From Hydractinia symbiolongicarpus (lineage: Eukaryota; Cnidaria; Hydrozoa; Anthoathecata; Hydractiniidae), in NCBI RefSeq assembly GCF_029227915.1, contig NC_079876.1:28617828-28681827 (forward strand): 64,000 bases of DNA, given 5' to 3'. A program made the position numbers and the translations under genes. Within the stretch, counting starts at the first letter, position 1; every line of letters starts with the position of its first letter. Below are positions 24,301 through 34,398 of the stretch, piece by piece. Below the pieces are notes generated by a model that did no database searches, was not told the origin of the DNA, and was given only the letters and a program-made list of their open reading frames with translations.

Positions 24301-27300
24301 TAACGAAAGAAAAAAGATATTCTCTTCCTACTCAGGCTTAACGAAAGAATCAAAGGGGATTTGCACTAGGCAATAACTGAAAAACAAAACTGATAGACAT
24401 ACCTAAGGGTCCCATGATTCCAGCACCTAATAACACACCGACCATCTGTACAGTTGTGATGACAGTCGGAATCCAGTCTCTGGAACATACCAAGCTCCAC
24501 TATAACAAGAATAATTGATACTTCTTTTAAAGACATAAGTACTGCAAACTCTATCATAAGAAAGCCAATTGTTACAAGCTTGGTTTTAGCTACGTTACTG
24601 TTTAAATAATTTTTTAAAATATCTTTTAAATAACATTAAAAGATTACTTAAAAGGTTACTCTAATGTATGCTAATGCTCTTGCTAAGGTTTGAATAAGGA
24701 AGAAAGTTCATGTCAACCATCACAAACAAGTAACGAATGTAACGGCAAGCACAACCTCGTTCCCAGGACCTATTAGGCTTTTTATATTTGGACGGCATGA
24801 ACAAGTTTTTGTTATTCACGCCGTCCAATTATAAAAAGCCTAACAGGTCCTGAGGACGAGGTTGACGGCAAGGGGGGCTGTTGTTGATAGAATTCAAAGG
24901 GAGCTCAAATTTTATAATGGCCAGTACGTCAATGTCATTACTCTTCGGCAGCTAATTGTAGGGTGTAATAGCAAGGGGGCGATATTTTTGGAAAAGATTA
25001 TAAACAGGGGGTGTTAATAAATGGGACGAGGTGGATTTTTGTAGAAATCCATAAAATAGGGGGGAGGGGGTGTCATTACCGGGGGGAGGGGGGTTGGTTA
25101 GACTTGTTTTTCTTACGCTAATTTCGAACAATTATCTCAAGTGGCAAATATATTTGAATGAGTATGATACCCTTGTATTGTAATGATAATCAAAAGAACA
25201 TAACAGGTTTTATCAATCATTGATTAACACGTCGTATAGACATAAGTTTTATTTTTTTAAAAGATGGGAGGGCTGTTAATAAATGGACATAGGTGGTGAT
25301 TTTTTTCAAAAATTGCAAACTGGCCCTCCCCTTACAATTAGCTGCCGAGGAGTAGTCATATAATAGTTATGTCGGATAAAAATTGGTATTTTTAAGATTT
25401 CTTAGTGCTTTTAATAAATTTTTAAATTTGCAAGAAATATGCGCTGTTTGCTTTCCAACGTTATCAAGAACTATCTTGTCATATATTAAAGTCCAAAAAA
25501 AAATCCATACTGCTTTTTCAATACATTCAGAATACTGTTTATTTCCATTATTTCAAGTATAAAATACTTACCTCGCTAACAATGGTAAACATGGTGTCGT
25601 CGAAGAAGATTGTTTCATTGTTGTTCGTTGGACATTTTTTGAGCTGTCTAGTGATGGTGGTTGTGTTGTCTAAATTTGAAGCAGTTAGTAGCTATATATT
25701 CTTATACTTCTTACCTGTATAATAATGCTCGCTGAGTTTGAATTTAACATTGTATTATATAACATCATAATAAGATCTTAGATTTGCATCTTTTATGTAA
25801 AAGCATTCCGTACAAACGTTTTGGTTACTGCTTTTAGAATACATTTATCGACGAGTACATACAAATTATAATATGTAACTGATGTACACTTTTTCATTAA
25901 ATAAACATTTAAGTTTCTTCTAAGGATGGAAGTGCTAACACTTTGTAAAACTCAAACGTTTTTATATGTTGAAAGTCTCCCTCCTGACTGAGACATCATA
26001 TTACCATAAAACTTTTAAAAAAATGTTTGTTAGCATTATAGAGGACATTTGGGATGAAAAGATGACGCTTAAACTGAAATTACAATTGGAACTTAAAATA
26101 TAAAATTGCAAATATATTTGGTAAATGAATAAAAGGCTAAATTTTGACTAATTAAATAAAATAGGGAATTTGATAACGATATTTGAAGAAGAACAAAAGA
26201 ATTTCTCACTCGATCTTTTTACTGACCACTTGTTAACCGATGTCACAGACGTATTGTCATACAAAATTGCCCTGACAATTCTTATAGTAACTAAAAAGAG
26301 TGTCAAATGGCACCCAAATTTCGACCTGTAAAAGGGGATAATTTAGAAGTTGGTACAAAAATATTAGATATCCATATCCAAGAAAATGTTTCCTGAAATG
26401 GAATAGACGGAAATAGAACTGAACAGAAATTTTCTGCCGGTAATTTTCACTTTATATTATTGCGCACATTTCAATATAAATAGTAAACACACTGCGTAAT
26501 AAGAGATTCAGATTGGCTAAATAATTTTCTATCTGTCGCAGTTGAAGTCGATTCTAATTTTTCCGGAAAAAAAATTCCACTCACGTGATGTAAACATTTA
26601 AAGTACACAAGCTTAGAAGCTTTTCTGTTCCTTTCGGTCTGTTTAGATGAAAATTTAGATGAAAAAGTAAAAAAACAGCCTTAAGCAACCACAAGGCTCA
26701 AACTTTTCAAAATACAGAAGTGAGTGAAAAAACTAAGGGACTAGCAATAGAAGTCTCGTTTACTTATACCTGTGGAGTTATATTTCACACTTTCAATCCA
26801 CCAGTCTGGTTCTGCACCACCAAAACTCATCATAATCATACTGGAGGCGATAAAGAATTTCGTGAGAGAGCACGATGCCAAGATAAAGGCTTGTGTCCGG
26901 CCGAAACCGCCAATAGAGGAGACCATGATCTCTTGATAATTTGAAGGTTTGGTTGGTCTGCCATCTTGAAAGAAATAAACAAAAATTATATTTCTGATGC
27001 GTCTGATGTGACTCTACCTTAAAAAGAACCCGAGATATATAATGATGTTGAACTTATATTTAGAGCTCTTTCCGTTTTTAAGATTTTCACATTTAAAGAA
27101 TTTTCGATTTAATTATGCTGCATAAATTATAAGTAATACAGCAAAGTTTGACATTTTCTGTCAGTAATTTTTGACCTGTTAAGATTGTGCATTAAATTTT
27201 AATAATGCATAGATGTTATAAAGGTGAATTGATTATTATATTTTTTTTGCTAAAAAAACACTTGTTGGCTCGTCCCAGGCCTCTTAATTTTTTGCTGACG

Positions 27301-29114
27301 ACCCCCATTACTTGGATTCTGCAGGTCGGTTTGTAATTAAACTTTGTGAGTAAACATATAGGGCCTCCTAATTTTTAATTTACTTTGCTTCTGTGTCTTT
27401 CTTTTTTTGCTTGCTATTAGAGCAACCGATTTCAAGAGTATTCGAAATTGTTAAGCAACCAAAAACTCCTCTTCCTTTTAAGATAGATGACTATTGATTT
27501 CGCTTATTTTTTTTATAAGAAAGATATGTTGACACTCCCTTTGGTTCCAAAAACCATATTACTGCTTGACTTTTTGGGACGAATTTGTAACTAACAGACG
27601 TTTATATATTTACAATTGACATCAAAAAATGATGATGACATTATTATTAAGTAATGACGTCATCTTCCAACAGCGAACATCCAACGCACATAATGTTAGA
27701 TGGAAATTTAACCACCTGTTTTAGTTTTAGCCCCACGCTCAAAAAATTGATCCTGGAGTAAAAATATATTGTAAGTTTACCTTTTCTTTTTAAATCTTAG
27801 TGAAAAATATATAAAAAAATAAGGACACAACTTGATTAACTTCGTCAAAAGTTACAGTCGCAAAACAGACACGAAATCCCTAAATAATAACATCTTCTTT
27901 TAAATAAATATCTCAAACTACTACTTCAGATATATCTTAATATTGCAGACGAGGTTAATTGTTATGTTATTGTAACTAGTTTTTATGCACTCTCCATTTC
28001 TCTAGTTTTTTACCATGATGTGGAGTGTTCCGTAATGCGGACATAGTGGACACTGTGACTAGCGCATTTAAAACGATGTTCAGCTGGCCTAAACTTTTCC
28101 CAAACGTCAAACTTTCGCAGACAGGTCACGGAGTATTCACAAGGTGATACAGTTAGAAAATTCACAAATCAGCAAAAACTCTTACAAAATGATATATATA
28201 CTAACATATACTATATATATATATACTAATCTTCATCCGCTAAATCGTAAACAACAGTATAATTTTTGCGCTATCAATTCATCACTACAACTTCTACATA
28301 TGATTTCTCAGAGGTTTTAAAGAAACAAGTATGGTTTTTCAGAACTTTAAAGAAACAGATATCATTTCTCAGAGCTTAAAAGAAACAAGTGCTTCAATCA
28401 ATCAGATTCTTAATATAAAGATAACATATGTTCCATTACAACCTGAATGTTTTTACACACACAGAATTAATTAGAAACATGATAACTCGCCTTCTTTTTG
28501 TTCAGAGTTTTTAAGCAACACGGAGTCGTCCATCATAATAATACGCTTCTCTCTTTACTTGAAAATTTTTGTTCACTTACATCGAATGCATACGTCTGGA
28601 TTTATAATTACAAGTTCACAATACCTTGTTAAACGATAAAGCAATTTGACGATACTGTTAGCTAGCTATCTGCATGTAATAAAAGATACCTCAATCGCTA
28701 TCTAAATTACTGATTAACAGAAAAAAAATGTAGATAAGTTGTCTAGATATGTTCTATAGATATAATCCGCTGTTGAAGGAAGCTCTAGCATTCTAAGTAC
28801 GCTCAAATAACCTATAATAAATGTTTTGTAAATAATCAATCATATAATGCAGGAATTGTTGGGGAAGCGGTTCTTTAAACTTAAATAAAACCCTATGTAA
28901 ATATTATGCAAATAAAATAAATATAATAAACAAGAAGTGTAGCTAATTTTGATTTAGATTTGTACGGTTATGTAAAACGCTTAGAAAATTAACACAAGAA
29001 TCTGTATTTGAAATACTTACACGATTGGCCTATCTTTACCAAAGGCTTTGTATGTGAATAGTACGAACAAGGACTCTTGCTTGTATAGTCATTAAACAGT
29101 AGTGGTTGATCCAT
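6329..29114 (-). CDS. SLC22-family organic ion transporter (MFS), ten exons
   Basis: Plasma-membrane transporter of organic cations/anions or related solutes; substrate not predictable. Exons (minus): 29114-29021, 26964-26770, 25669-25572, 24499-24403, 11359-11225, 10861-10666, 9965-9729, 9522-9388, 7810-7610, 6560-6329. Every junction has GT-AG ends and all phases join, giving 539 residues. Signs of SLC22: GGFGRTQ before TM1; a large first extracellular loop with N-glycosylation sites and the [16 protein letters not shown] pattern; the MFS loop [18 protein letters not shown] after TM6; [20 protein letters not shown] and GRVGGIIAP near TM11-12; and a C-terminal end with THDIPMED. The start (29112-29114, CTTCATGG) is the only ATG whose frame joins the second exon. 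The intron at 11360-24402 is about 13 kb and full of repeats. No broken exon was seen, so the gene looks functional. Confidence 0.88.
6757..6910 (-). mobile_element. Short non-autonomous Helitron (HINE family 1)
   Basis: On the minus strand it starts TCTATATTATAATACCCG after an A and ends in a hairpin (CCCGTGG/CCACGAG type) followed by TAACGACTAA before a T. This fits the Helitron rule A|TC...CTRR|T. It holds a (GGAC)n-like run. It lies in the last SLC22 intron (6561-7609). Confidence 0.65.
8937..9243 (-). repeat. tRNA-derived SINE
   Basis: On the minus strand the head (about 9243-9165) resembles a tRNA: an A box like TAGTCTAGTGGCAGAGCG and a B box like GGTCTTGAGTCC. A unique body follows and the copy ends in an AATAATAATTA tail, typical of SINEs. 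It lies inside an SLC22 intron (7811-9387). It is not a functional tRNA: the 3' acceptor side does not close a cloverleaf. Confidence 0.6.
10292..10429 (-). mobile_element. Short non-autonomous Helitron (HINE family 1)
   Basis: Same family as 6757-6910. Minus strand: A|TCTATATTATAAT at the 5' end; hairpin CCCGCGG-ATTTTT-CCACGGG, then CTAACGACTAG|T at the 3' end. Lies in the SLC22 intron 9966-10665. Confidence 0.7.
11673..12087. mobile_element. PIF/Harbinger-like MITE
   Basis: A 415-bp element with TIRs starting GGGGCTGTTCATATGG on the left and GGGTCTGTTCATATGG on the right (reverse complement), flanked on both sides by TTA, the usual 3-bp target duplication of PIF/Harbinger. No coding capacity. 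It is inside the 13-kb SLC22 intron. Confidence 0.65.
13622..14165 (+). repeat. 179-bp tandem repeat, about three copies
   Basis: The marker TGGATTATACCAGATATAT recurs at 13672, 13851 and 14030, a constant period of 179 bp; the first copy is shortened. The short frames seen here are by-products of the repeat. A mirrored set lies at about 18771-19314 in the other arm. Confidence 0.9.
15420..15600 (+). repeat. Short tandem repeat with GGACGTTTTAGGCG core
   Basis: Copies of AACCC(G/A)CGGACGTTTTAGGCG separated by about 70 bp, near the 3' end of hAT-like copy 1. Mirrored at about 17336-17516. Confidence 0.75.
15826..17109. other. Spacer between the two hAT-like copies
   Basis: About 1.3 kb of single-copy-looking DNA between the palindrome arms. 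No gene, exon or repeat family recognised. It is part of the 13-kb SLC22 intron. Confidence 0.4.
17110..20402 (-). mobile_element. hAT-like non-autonomous element, copy 2 (right palindrome arm)
   Basis: Inverted copy of 12534-15825, 3,293 bp. Perfect 5-bp flanking repeat GTGAG at 17105-17109 and 20403-20407, different from the flank of copy 1, so it is a separate insertion. By eye I found two differences from copy 1: one inserted T (about 20193) and one G/T substitution (about 19831). Confidence 0.78.
18771..19314 (-). repeat. 179-bp tandem repeat, mirrored copy
   Basis: The same three-unit 179-bp array as 13622-14165, on the opposite strand within hAT-like copy 2. Confidence 0.88.
20605..21243 (-). 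pseudogene. RecQ-like DEAD helicase N-terminal fragment
   Basis: Frame of 212 residues; only the first half looks like a protein family. [20 protein letters not shown] (Q-motif region), [16 protein letters not shown] (Walker A) and [14 protein letters not shown] (motif Ia) fit the start of a RecQ-like superfamily 2 helicase. The Walker A serine/threonine after GK is replaced by Phe (GCGKFF), and motifs II-VI are absent; the rest is AT-rich nonsense. It is a dead fragment in the SLC22 intron, probably of a repeated RecQ-like gene. Confidence 0.6.
21421..21489. repeat. Partial CAACCTCG-type foldback MITE
   Basis: Right half of the family seen at 21594-21688: it ends with AGCCCTGGGAACAAGGTTG and folds back on a CCAGGGCT stretch at its left. 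The outer left terminus is missing. Confidence 0.45.
21594..21688. mobile_element. 95-bp foldback MITE with 9-bp target duplication
   Basis: Both ends read CAACCTCGTCCCCAG outward-in; the halves pair almost completely (CTCTTTTCGCTTTTTT and its complement). The 9-mer TCAGGCCCT flanks it directly at 21585-21593 and 21689-21697. Non-coding. Confidence 0.8.
22391..22427. repeat. Perfect short palindrome
   Basis: 16-bp arms ATTTCCATAATGGAAT (22391-22406) and its exact reverse complement (22412-22427) around a 5-nt spacer. Function unknown; in the SLC22 intron. Confidence 0.7.
23746..23950. repeat. (AACC)n-type microsatellite
   Basis: About 200 bp of CCAA units with interspersed AACT and AACA variants that themselves recur in blocks, showing higher-order slippage. 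In the 13-kb SLC22 intron, about 450 bp before the next exon. Confidence 0.95.
24752..24864. mobile_element. CAACCTCG-type foldback MITE, 113 bp
   Basis: Ends CAACCTCGTTCCCAGG and CCTGAGGACGAGGTTG; the arms pair (AGGCTTTTTAT and GGACGGC with their complements). ACGGCAAG lies on both sides (24742-24749 and 24865-24872), with two extra bases at the left junction. Same family as 21594-21688. Confidence 0.7.
24941..25352. mobile_element. TA-flanked MITE with G-rich tracts
   Basis: 412 bp between TA dinucleotides. TIRs of about 20 bp: CTCTTCGGCAGCTAATTGTA on the left, CTCCTCGGCAGCTAATTGTA from the right. Inside lies a G-rich run at 25059-25097 with four or more G-runs that could form a G-quadruplex. 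Tc1/mariner-like by its TA flank; no transposase. Confidence 0.6.
26965..29020. other. First intron of the SLC22 gene
   Basis: About 2 kb, AT-rich, with TA repeats near 28195-28230. No exon or RNA gene seen. Confidence 0.5.
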
Positions 29115-30043
29115 GAAGAGCTAACCCGTTGACAGCATAACTAATAAATTTGATCACTCGCTCATGAACGATGTTAATTACTGCTTAATGTAACAATCTC
29201 TGATAATTATCACAATTAAAATTTAAATATTTGTAGAAGTTATTTTGTTTAAGGAATCGATCGTGAGTATTCATACATTATTAAATAGTGGCTAGACCGA
29301 GGTTTTAATAAATAATAATCCGTTACATTGATAATTTCCAGTGGTAAACCACATTCATTTTATTTATTTAAATGTATTTATTTTAAAAATTAGTGGTTCA
29401 GTATAGCATAATGGGTACGAGAGGTTATAAATTAATTAAAAAAAATTACAACTTGCGCAGGCTTTACAACGATGCTTATTTAACTCTGACAATACAACAG
29501 ATTTTTTTTTACATTCGCCTTTAAGGAAACCTTAATAAACTTATGAGGATTAAGGAAGAAGATTATAAAAAAAGTTATTATCCCTATGACAATAGCTGTA
29601 TTCCCGTATGTCATAACAAAGTGATGTAACCTAATGCACGAAATATTTTCAAATCGAATTTCACATTACATGTGTTGTACAGAGATAACGAAAATAAGGC
29701 GTTAAAACTTCGTCTCTCTTTAGGAAGAGGGAGGGAGGTAGGGAGGGAGAGAGGATGTAATAATTAACAAAAACGAACCAGACCAGGGTGGTCTATTTGT
29801 TTTGTTTACGTTAGCTTAGTATATAATTATATTTGAGTGAAATCATGAATGAACAAGGAGGAGGGAAAGGGGGTGAATGAGTCCTAAAATTTAGGAATAT
29901 GTAGGCGTGCCTTTTGAATGTTCTTCCAAAATTAAATTAATTAAGTATTTCAAAATTCAGGGATACAAAAAATACAGAATGAAGTCTTTTGTGTATCAAA
30001 AACAAAGGTCATTTTTTCTAAGTGTAAAAACACTAATGATTGC
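29115..30043. other. Upstream region of the SLC22 gene, no gene recognised
   Basis: Should contain the SLC22 promoter and 5' UTR. No clear TATA box in the right place. A purine-rich GGGAGG run occurs at about 29725-29755. Confidence 0.35.
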
Positions 30044-30200
30044 GTCCATCAAAATATTTCACCACTAAAAAGTGAGAACAGTGTGTACATTTTGGCGAAG
30101 CAAAATCAAAACAAACAAGACTGCGCATGACCAGATACATTTCGCCGGTGAATTAGCCATCCAATTCGTTTCGTGGAAAATCGTCTTTAGTGGAGGGGAG
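30044..30200. repeat. Interspersed repeat, uninterrupted copy
   Basis: Diverged relative of the repeat that flanks the transposon at 40755-42959. The segment reads ATATTTCACCACTAAAAAGT, matching the flank junction ATATTTCGCCGCT plus ATAAAGT there; further matches are GGCGAAGC, AAACAAACAA and ACATTTCG in the same order. Non-coding. Confidence 0.55.
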
Positions 30201-30974
30201 ACGTCCCGGAAACATTTTTTCTAGAGTCACAATGTGAAGGAATTTAGGCTGAGTGCATTATAAAAATACATCATATTTCTCAACCTCAAACAAAAAATCA
30301 AACAATGTGTTTTCTATTTAATCACCCTATTCAACTAAAATTAACTAATCTATTTACCAGAAAGAGTTTTTTTTTACTTACAAACACAAGTTAAAAGCCA
30401 GCCTACCAAGTGAGACAGCTAAAGTTGGCGAGTATATCAGTCTGACCAGCTTTTAAAGTGTCCGACCTTGTGCTTTCTGCGTTAATTTTCTTTAACTTTT
30501 AATAATACATTTTTCACAATTTTTTTTACCTCAAGCATTTCTGAGTAATACTACTTTCTACTTCTCATACGTAATTCGAAGTCTGACTACTATATAGGAA
30601 CCTGTTGTTCTCTATTTCTACGAATACTTTTTACCTCACAGACCTTCTTATATACAGCAAAGCACAGTTAACTCTCATTGTAAAATGTTCTCTTTCATCA
30701 CGTTACAAGACATGCAACTTGTAAAATACAAGTTGCATCTGCCATGAAAATAAAAAAGGCAGATCCCCCTCCACTTTTTCATCATAAATTTTGATATGCT
30801 TTTCCAAAACAAACTTTGCACCCTTATTTATGAATAAAATGACAGCAATAAATTCTTTTTATTCTTAGTTACGTCATAAACCAAACAATAAAAAATGTAA
30901 AAAAACTGTCAATTTCTGCTATCCACCGCTTCTCTTAACGGCAAATTTGGGCTGATAATTGTCATAGGTGATTT

Positions 30975-31050
30975 CAACTTGTATTAAACGTTCTTATCAA
31001 CTCAGCTTAAACGTTCTTATGAACTTGTATTAAACGTTCTTATCAACTAG
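30975..31050. repeat. TAAACGTTCTTAT minisatellite, left block
   Basis: Three units of TTAAACGTTCTTATCAACT-like sequence. The same repeat resumes at about 31699, so the array is split by about 650 bp. Confidence 0.8.
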
Positions 31051-31149
31051 ATTGCGAGGCTTCCTCTATCGCAGATTGCTGGAAACTAAGTTTCTTTTTG
31101 GATTTTGTACGGCAATGCTTTGTGGGTCAGACTGTACATGCGCAGTGAG

Positions 31150-31350
31150 TTAATATTTAAGGCGATTCTTGCAAGGGTTCTTCCTCGATCGGTAGTTGGC
31201 CTTGTCATCGCAAAATTTTGCTAACAATGTTTGATGTTCTCTAAATCTTTTATTTTTCATGTACCACCAAATTTCGAGTTTATGACGAAAATCGCGTACG
31301 AAGAGTACGAAGATATATATTGTAAGAAGCACGGCATAACAAATGGTCAT
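31150..31350 (-). CDS. Possible small membrane protein (66 residues)
   Basis: Starts at the ATG at 31350 (context AAGATGACC). The first 20 residues are hydrophobic (CYAVLLTIYIFVLFV), a signal anchor, followed by a basic tail. Not recognised. A short frame in a repeat-rich region, so it may be chance. Its start is only 56 bp from another possible start on the plus strand (31406). Confidence 0.25.
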   Translation of the reverse strand: MTICYAVLLTIYIFVLFVRDFRHKLEIWWYMKNKRFREHQTLLAKFCDDKANYRSRKNPCKNRLKY

Positions 31351-31405
31351 CTTCACGGTTTTTCTTCTCTAGAAAAAAGGCTATAAAGCTCCCACGTTTG
31401 GATCC

Positions 31406-31729
31406 ATGGGCTGGAGAAGTTTTTTCAACCAGTTGCTGATTATCATCCCGTTCTTCATAGTTGTGAATTTATCGGAAATTGTTACCTGTTGTGCTATGTT
31501 TAAGTTTTTCACGCGTGTTTATCACGCTGAATTAGCCGGTTTATGTTTTGTGTTGTATTGTAGCCAAGCCAACGAGGCGAGAATTCGGTGTATTGTATAC
31601 GTGCTTTGCCAAGCCCACTATGCAAAGATGCCAATTATCACCAAATTGAGTTGTTATTTATTCTTAATCACCCATTGCTGGGAAAGAAGTGAAAAGAATA
31701 AACGTTTTTATCAACTTGTATTAAACTGA
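31406..31729 (+). CDS. Possible small hydrophobic Cys-rich protein (107 residues)
   Basis: ATG at 31406 in a good context (ATCCATGGG). N-terminal hydrophobic segment LLIIIPFFIVVNL, then a segment with nine cysteines. The last ten residues are encoded by the beginning of the minisatellite, which argues against strong selection on the C-terminus. Not recognised; may be spurious. Confidence 0.22.
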   Translation: MGWRSFFNQLLIIIPFFIVVNLSEIVTCCAMFKFFTRVYHAELAGLCFVLYCSQANEARIRCIVYVLCQAHYAKMPIITKLSCYLFLITHCWERSEKNKRFYQLVLN

Positions 31730-32400
31730 TAAACTAGATTTAAAAGTTCTTATCAACTCAGTTCAAACGTTCTTATGTAATAGGTTTAAATGTTCTTATC
31801 AACTGAGTTTCTAAACGTTCTTATTGTATTAAACGTTCTTATAAACTAGATTTAAAAGTTCTTATCAACTTGTATTAAACGTTCTTATGTAATAGGTTTA
31901 AATGTTCTTATCAACTGAGTTTCTAAACGTTCTTATTGTATTAAACGTTCTTATAAACTAGATTTAAAAGTTCTTATCAACTTGTATTAAACGTTCTTAT
32001 GTAATAGATTTAAAAGTTCTTATCAACTTGTATTAAACGTTCTTATGTAATACGTTTAAATGTTCTTATCAACTGGGTTTCTAAACGTTCTTTTACCTAG
32101 GTTTCAAAGGCTCTTATAAACTCGGTTGTAACATTTGTATAAACCTAAGTTTCAACTTTCGTTATGAGCAAGGCTCATGCGTTTTTATAAACTAAGTTTT
32201 AAAAGTTCAATGTTAATGTCAATGTTCAATGTCAACAATGTTAAAATGTTTTTATAAACAAGGTTTAAACTTTAGTAAGAGCTAGGTTTTAACGTTTTTT
32301 ATTAAATAGATTTTAAACGTCTTGATGACTAGGTTGTACACGTTATTACAAACTAAACTCTAAACATGCCTCGACTAGTTTCGAAAAGCCCTTATAAGCT
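31699..32400. repeat. TAAACGTTCTTAT minisatellite, right block
   Basis: Repeats of (T/A)AAACGTTCTTAT plus about ten variable bases, regular up to about 32110 and decaying gradually afterwards. Higher-order units of about 105 bp are visible at 31775-32060. Confidence 0.85.
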
Positions 32401-33144
32401 AGGTTGTGAAACAAAATAGGAAATAACTTGGAAACGAAAGCCAGTCAGTTGACATAATGATTAAGCATTGGTGATTTGATTTCGCTACAAAACAGATGTT
32501 AAAGTATTTACTGTGAGCAGATGAAATTGCAATTGGACAAAAACTTTTCATGGAAAGAACATGTTACTTGTCACATAACTTGCTCGCTCAGTGAAAGAGA
32601 GACACCACATGTTTTTAGTTTTCAAAACAAATCGAGGTGAGTGAAAAGTCTTTTATTTTTTCCGAAAGGGAAAGTCGGAACGCAGGACTTCATAGGAGGA
32701 TTCAAAACCCTATAGACGGGCAAAGAGCCCTAAAGGGGGAGACAGGGTTCTATGGAATAACCCAATACTTTAAAGGAGAACTCGTGCTTAATGTGAGTAA
32801 CAAAAGCTCATCTAGACTGTGTTAGTTTTAAACTCAAATTCCTCTGTACCAAGTCTGTTCTTTCTACTCTTTACTCCATTGTTTAGAAAGAATTATTTCC
32901 GTTATAAAATCGTGCTAGAATTATTTAAGAATCAAAAATGTGCAACATCAATAATTGACAATTTCATTCACATTTTCTTTAAGAAATTTTAATATGTCTG
33001 TTGTAGTATAGGTTAGCGATAATAACATTTTCTTTGAAAAAAAAGAACGAAATGAGGCCACGGTTGTTCGTCTAGCTTGTGTATTTATAAAAAAGTAAGC
33101 ATAGACAAAGTACCATTAACATTGATTATTATTATATATATATA
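32401..33144. other. Intergenic, no gene recognised
   Basis: A stretch at about 32670-32760 (CCCTATAGACGGG, AGAGCCCTAAAGG) looks like a weak inverted counterpart of 33250-33340; possibly a decayed foldback element of about 650 bp. A TA repeat precedes 33145. Confidence 0.3.
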
Positions 33145-33234
33145 TCGTTAGCCCGTGGAAAAATCCGCGGGTTCGCCAGTCGCAGCTAAGCTACCAGACG
33201 GACGGACAGATGTATACGGGCGTTATAATATAGA
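33145..33234 (-). mobile_element. Short Helitron-like element, internally deleted
   Basis: Family of 6757-6910: minus strand A|TCTATATTATAACGCCCGTA at the 5' end and CCCGCGG-ATTTTT-CCACGGGCTAACGA at the 3' end. The final CTAG has been lost into a TA repeat and the middle is deleted. Confidence 0.55.
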
Positions 33235-33595
33235 TATTTAAATTATTTAACTTGAGTCTTGGGTTCTGGGTTACAGGGTCTCTATAGAGTACTTGATCCG
33301 GAGTTCTATCGCAGGGTTCTAACTTCCGTTTTTTCAATATTCCCATTTTTGTGTCGTTTATTCAAACGATTAATAAACTTAAATGTTTCTTTCTGCACTT
33401 TTTTTACAGCTCAGTTTCCACTGCAAAACAAATTAACCTCTCATATGAATATATCTATTTACGCCTGATTTATATTTGTAGGAGAGTATTAAGAATAAAT
33501 AAACAAGTAATTGCAATCAAATTCGATCTCCAACTTCAATAAGACCTCGAACGTCAATGTAGTTTTGACAAATCGCGTTGCGTGTCGACATAATA

Positions 33596-34074
33596 CAGTT
33601 GAATCCCTCTAATCCGTATCTCAAGGGGTAACCTTTTATTCAGATTACAGAGAGATTCGGATAGTAGGAAGTCTCTCTAATTCGATTTTCTACGTTTCAA
33701 GGGTGAAAATTCGGATAAGATAGAGAAATCGATCTTTTTTGACGAAACGAAAATGAAAGAACTTACTGACTTGCGATTTGTTACGATTTCTCTTTGTCAA
33801 AACATTCGAATTCGACAGAGATTCAAATTACGAAAAACAAAAACATTCGAAAGTGTTAATGGTATATTTACACCCAAAAATTCGGATTATGTAAGAAATT
33901 AGCCGAAGGGACCTGAAAGTTAGTTCGTATTATAGAGGTTTTCGGATTACAGAGATTCGGGTAGTAGAAAGTAAATTATAAAAGTTTCTTAAGGAGATTT
34001 GACGGTAACTTTTAATTTGTTCGGATTATTGAAAGATTCGGATAATAGAGATTCAAATTAGAGAGAGTCAACTC
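33596..34074. mobile_element. pogo/Tigger-like MITE
   Basis: 479 bp between TA dinucleotides. The left end starts CAGTTGAATCCCTCTAATCC; the right end, reversed, reads GAGTTGACTCTCTCTAATTT. The interior is full of ATTCGGATTA/AGAGATTCGGATA motifs, as in other elements of this type. No transposase. Confidence 0.55.
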
Positions 34075-34157
34075 TAGTCGAAATTTTTAATGGGATCTAG
34101 TAGGAAATCCTAATAACAGAGAATAATAAGCAACTCCTAAAAGGAGCCCTTAAATAT

Positions 34158-34398
34158 TTGGTTGTGCTGTTCGCTTAGTAATCACAAGGTCAGTGGTTCA
34201 GTCAACAACGCGGGCATGTTTAACAAGTGTCTTTACCACAGCTACGGGTCAACCATGCCATGTGAGGGAAATTGGGTAGGTAATGCCGGTGCATACCTAT
34301 TGTATATAATCCGAACACAGGACACACATTGATAACAGTGCTTCTAAAACTGAAGTGGGTATATCCTGTAGAAATATTCGAAATAATAATAATAATAC
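34158..34398 (+). repeat. tRNA-derived SINE
   Basis: Head with tRNA-like A and B boxes (TTCGCTTAGTAATC and AGTGGTTCAGTC), a body of about 150 bp and an (AAT)n tail at 34380-34397. Not alike in body to the SINE at 8937-9243. Confidence 0.55.
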
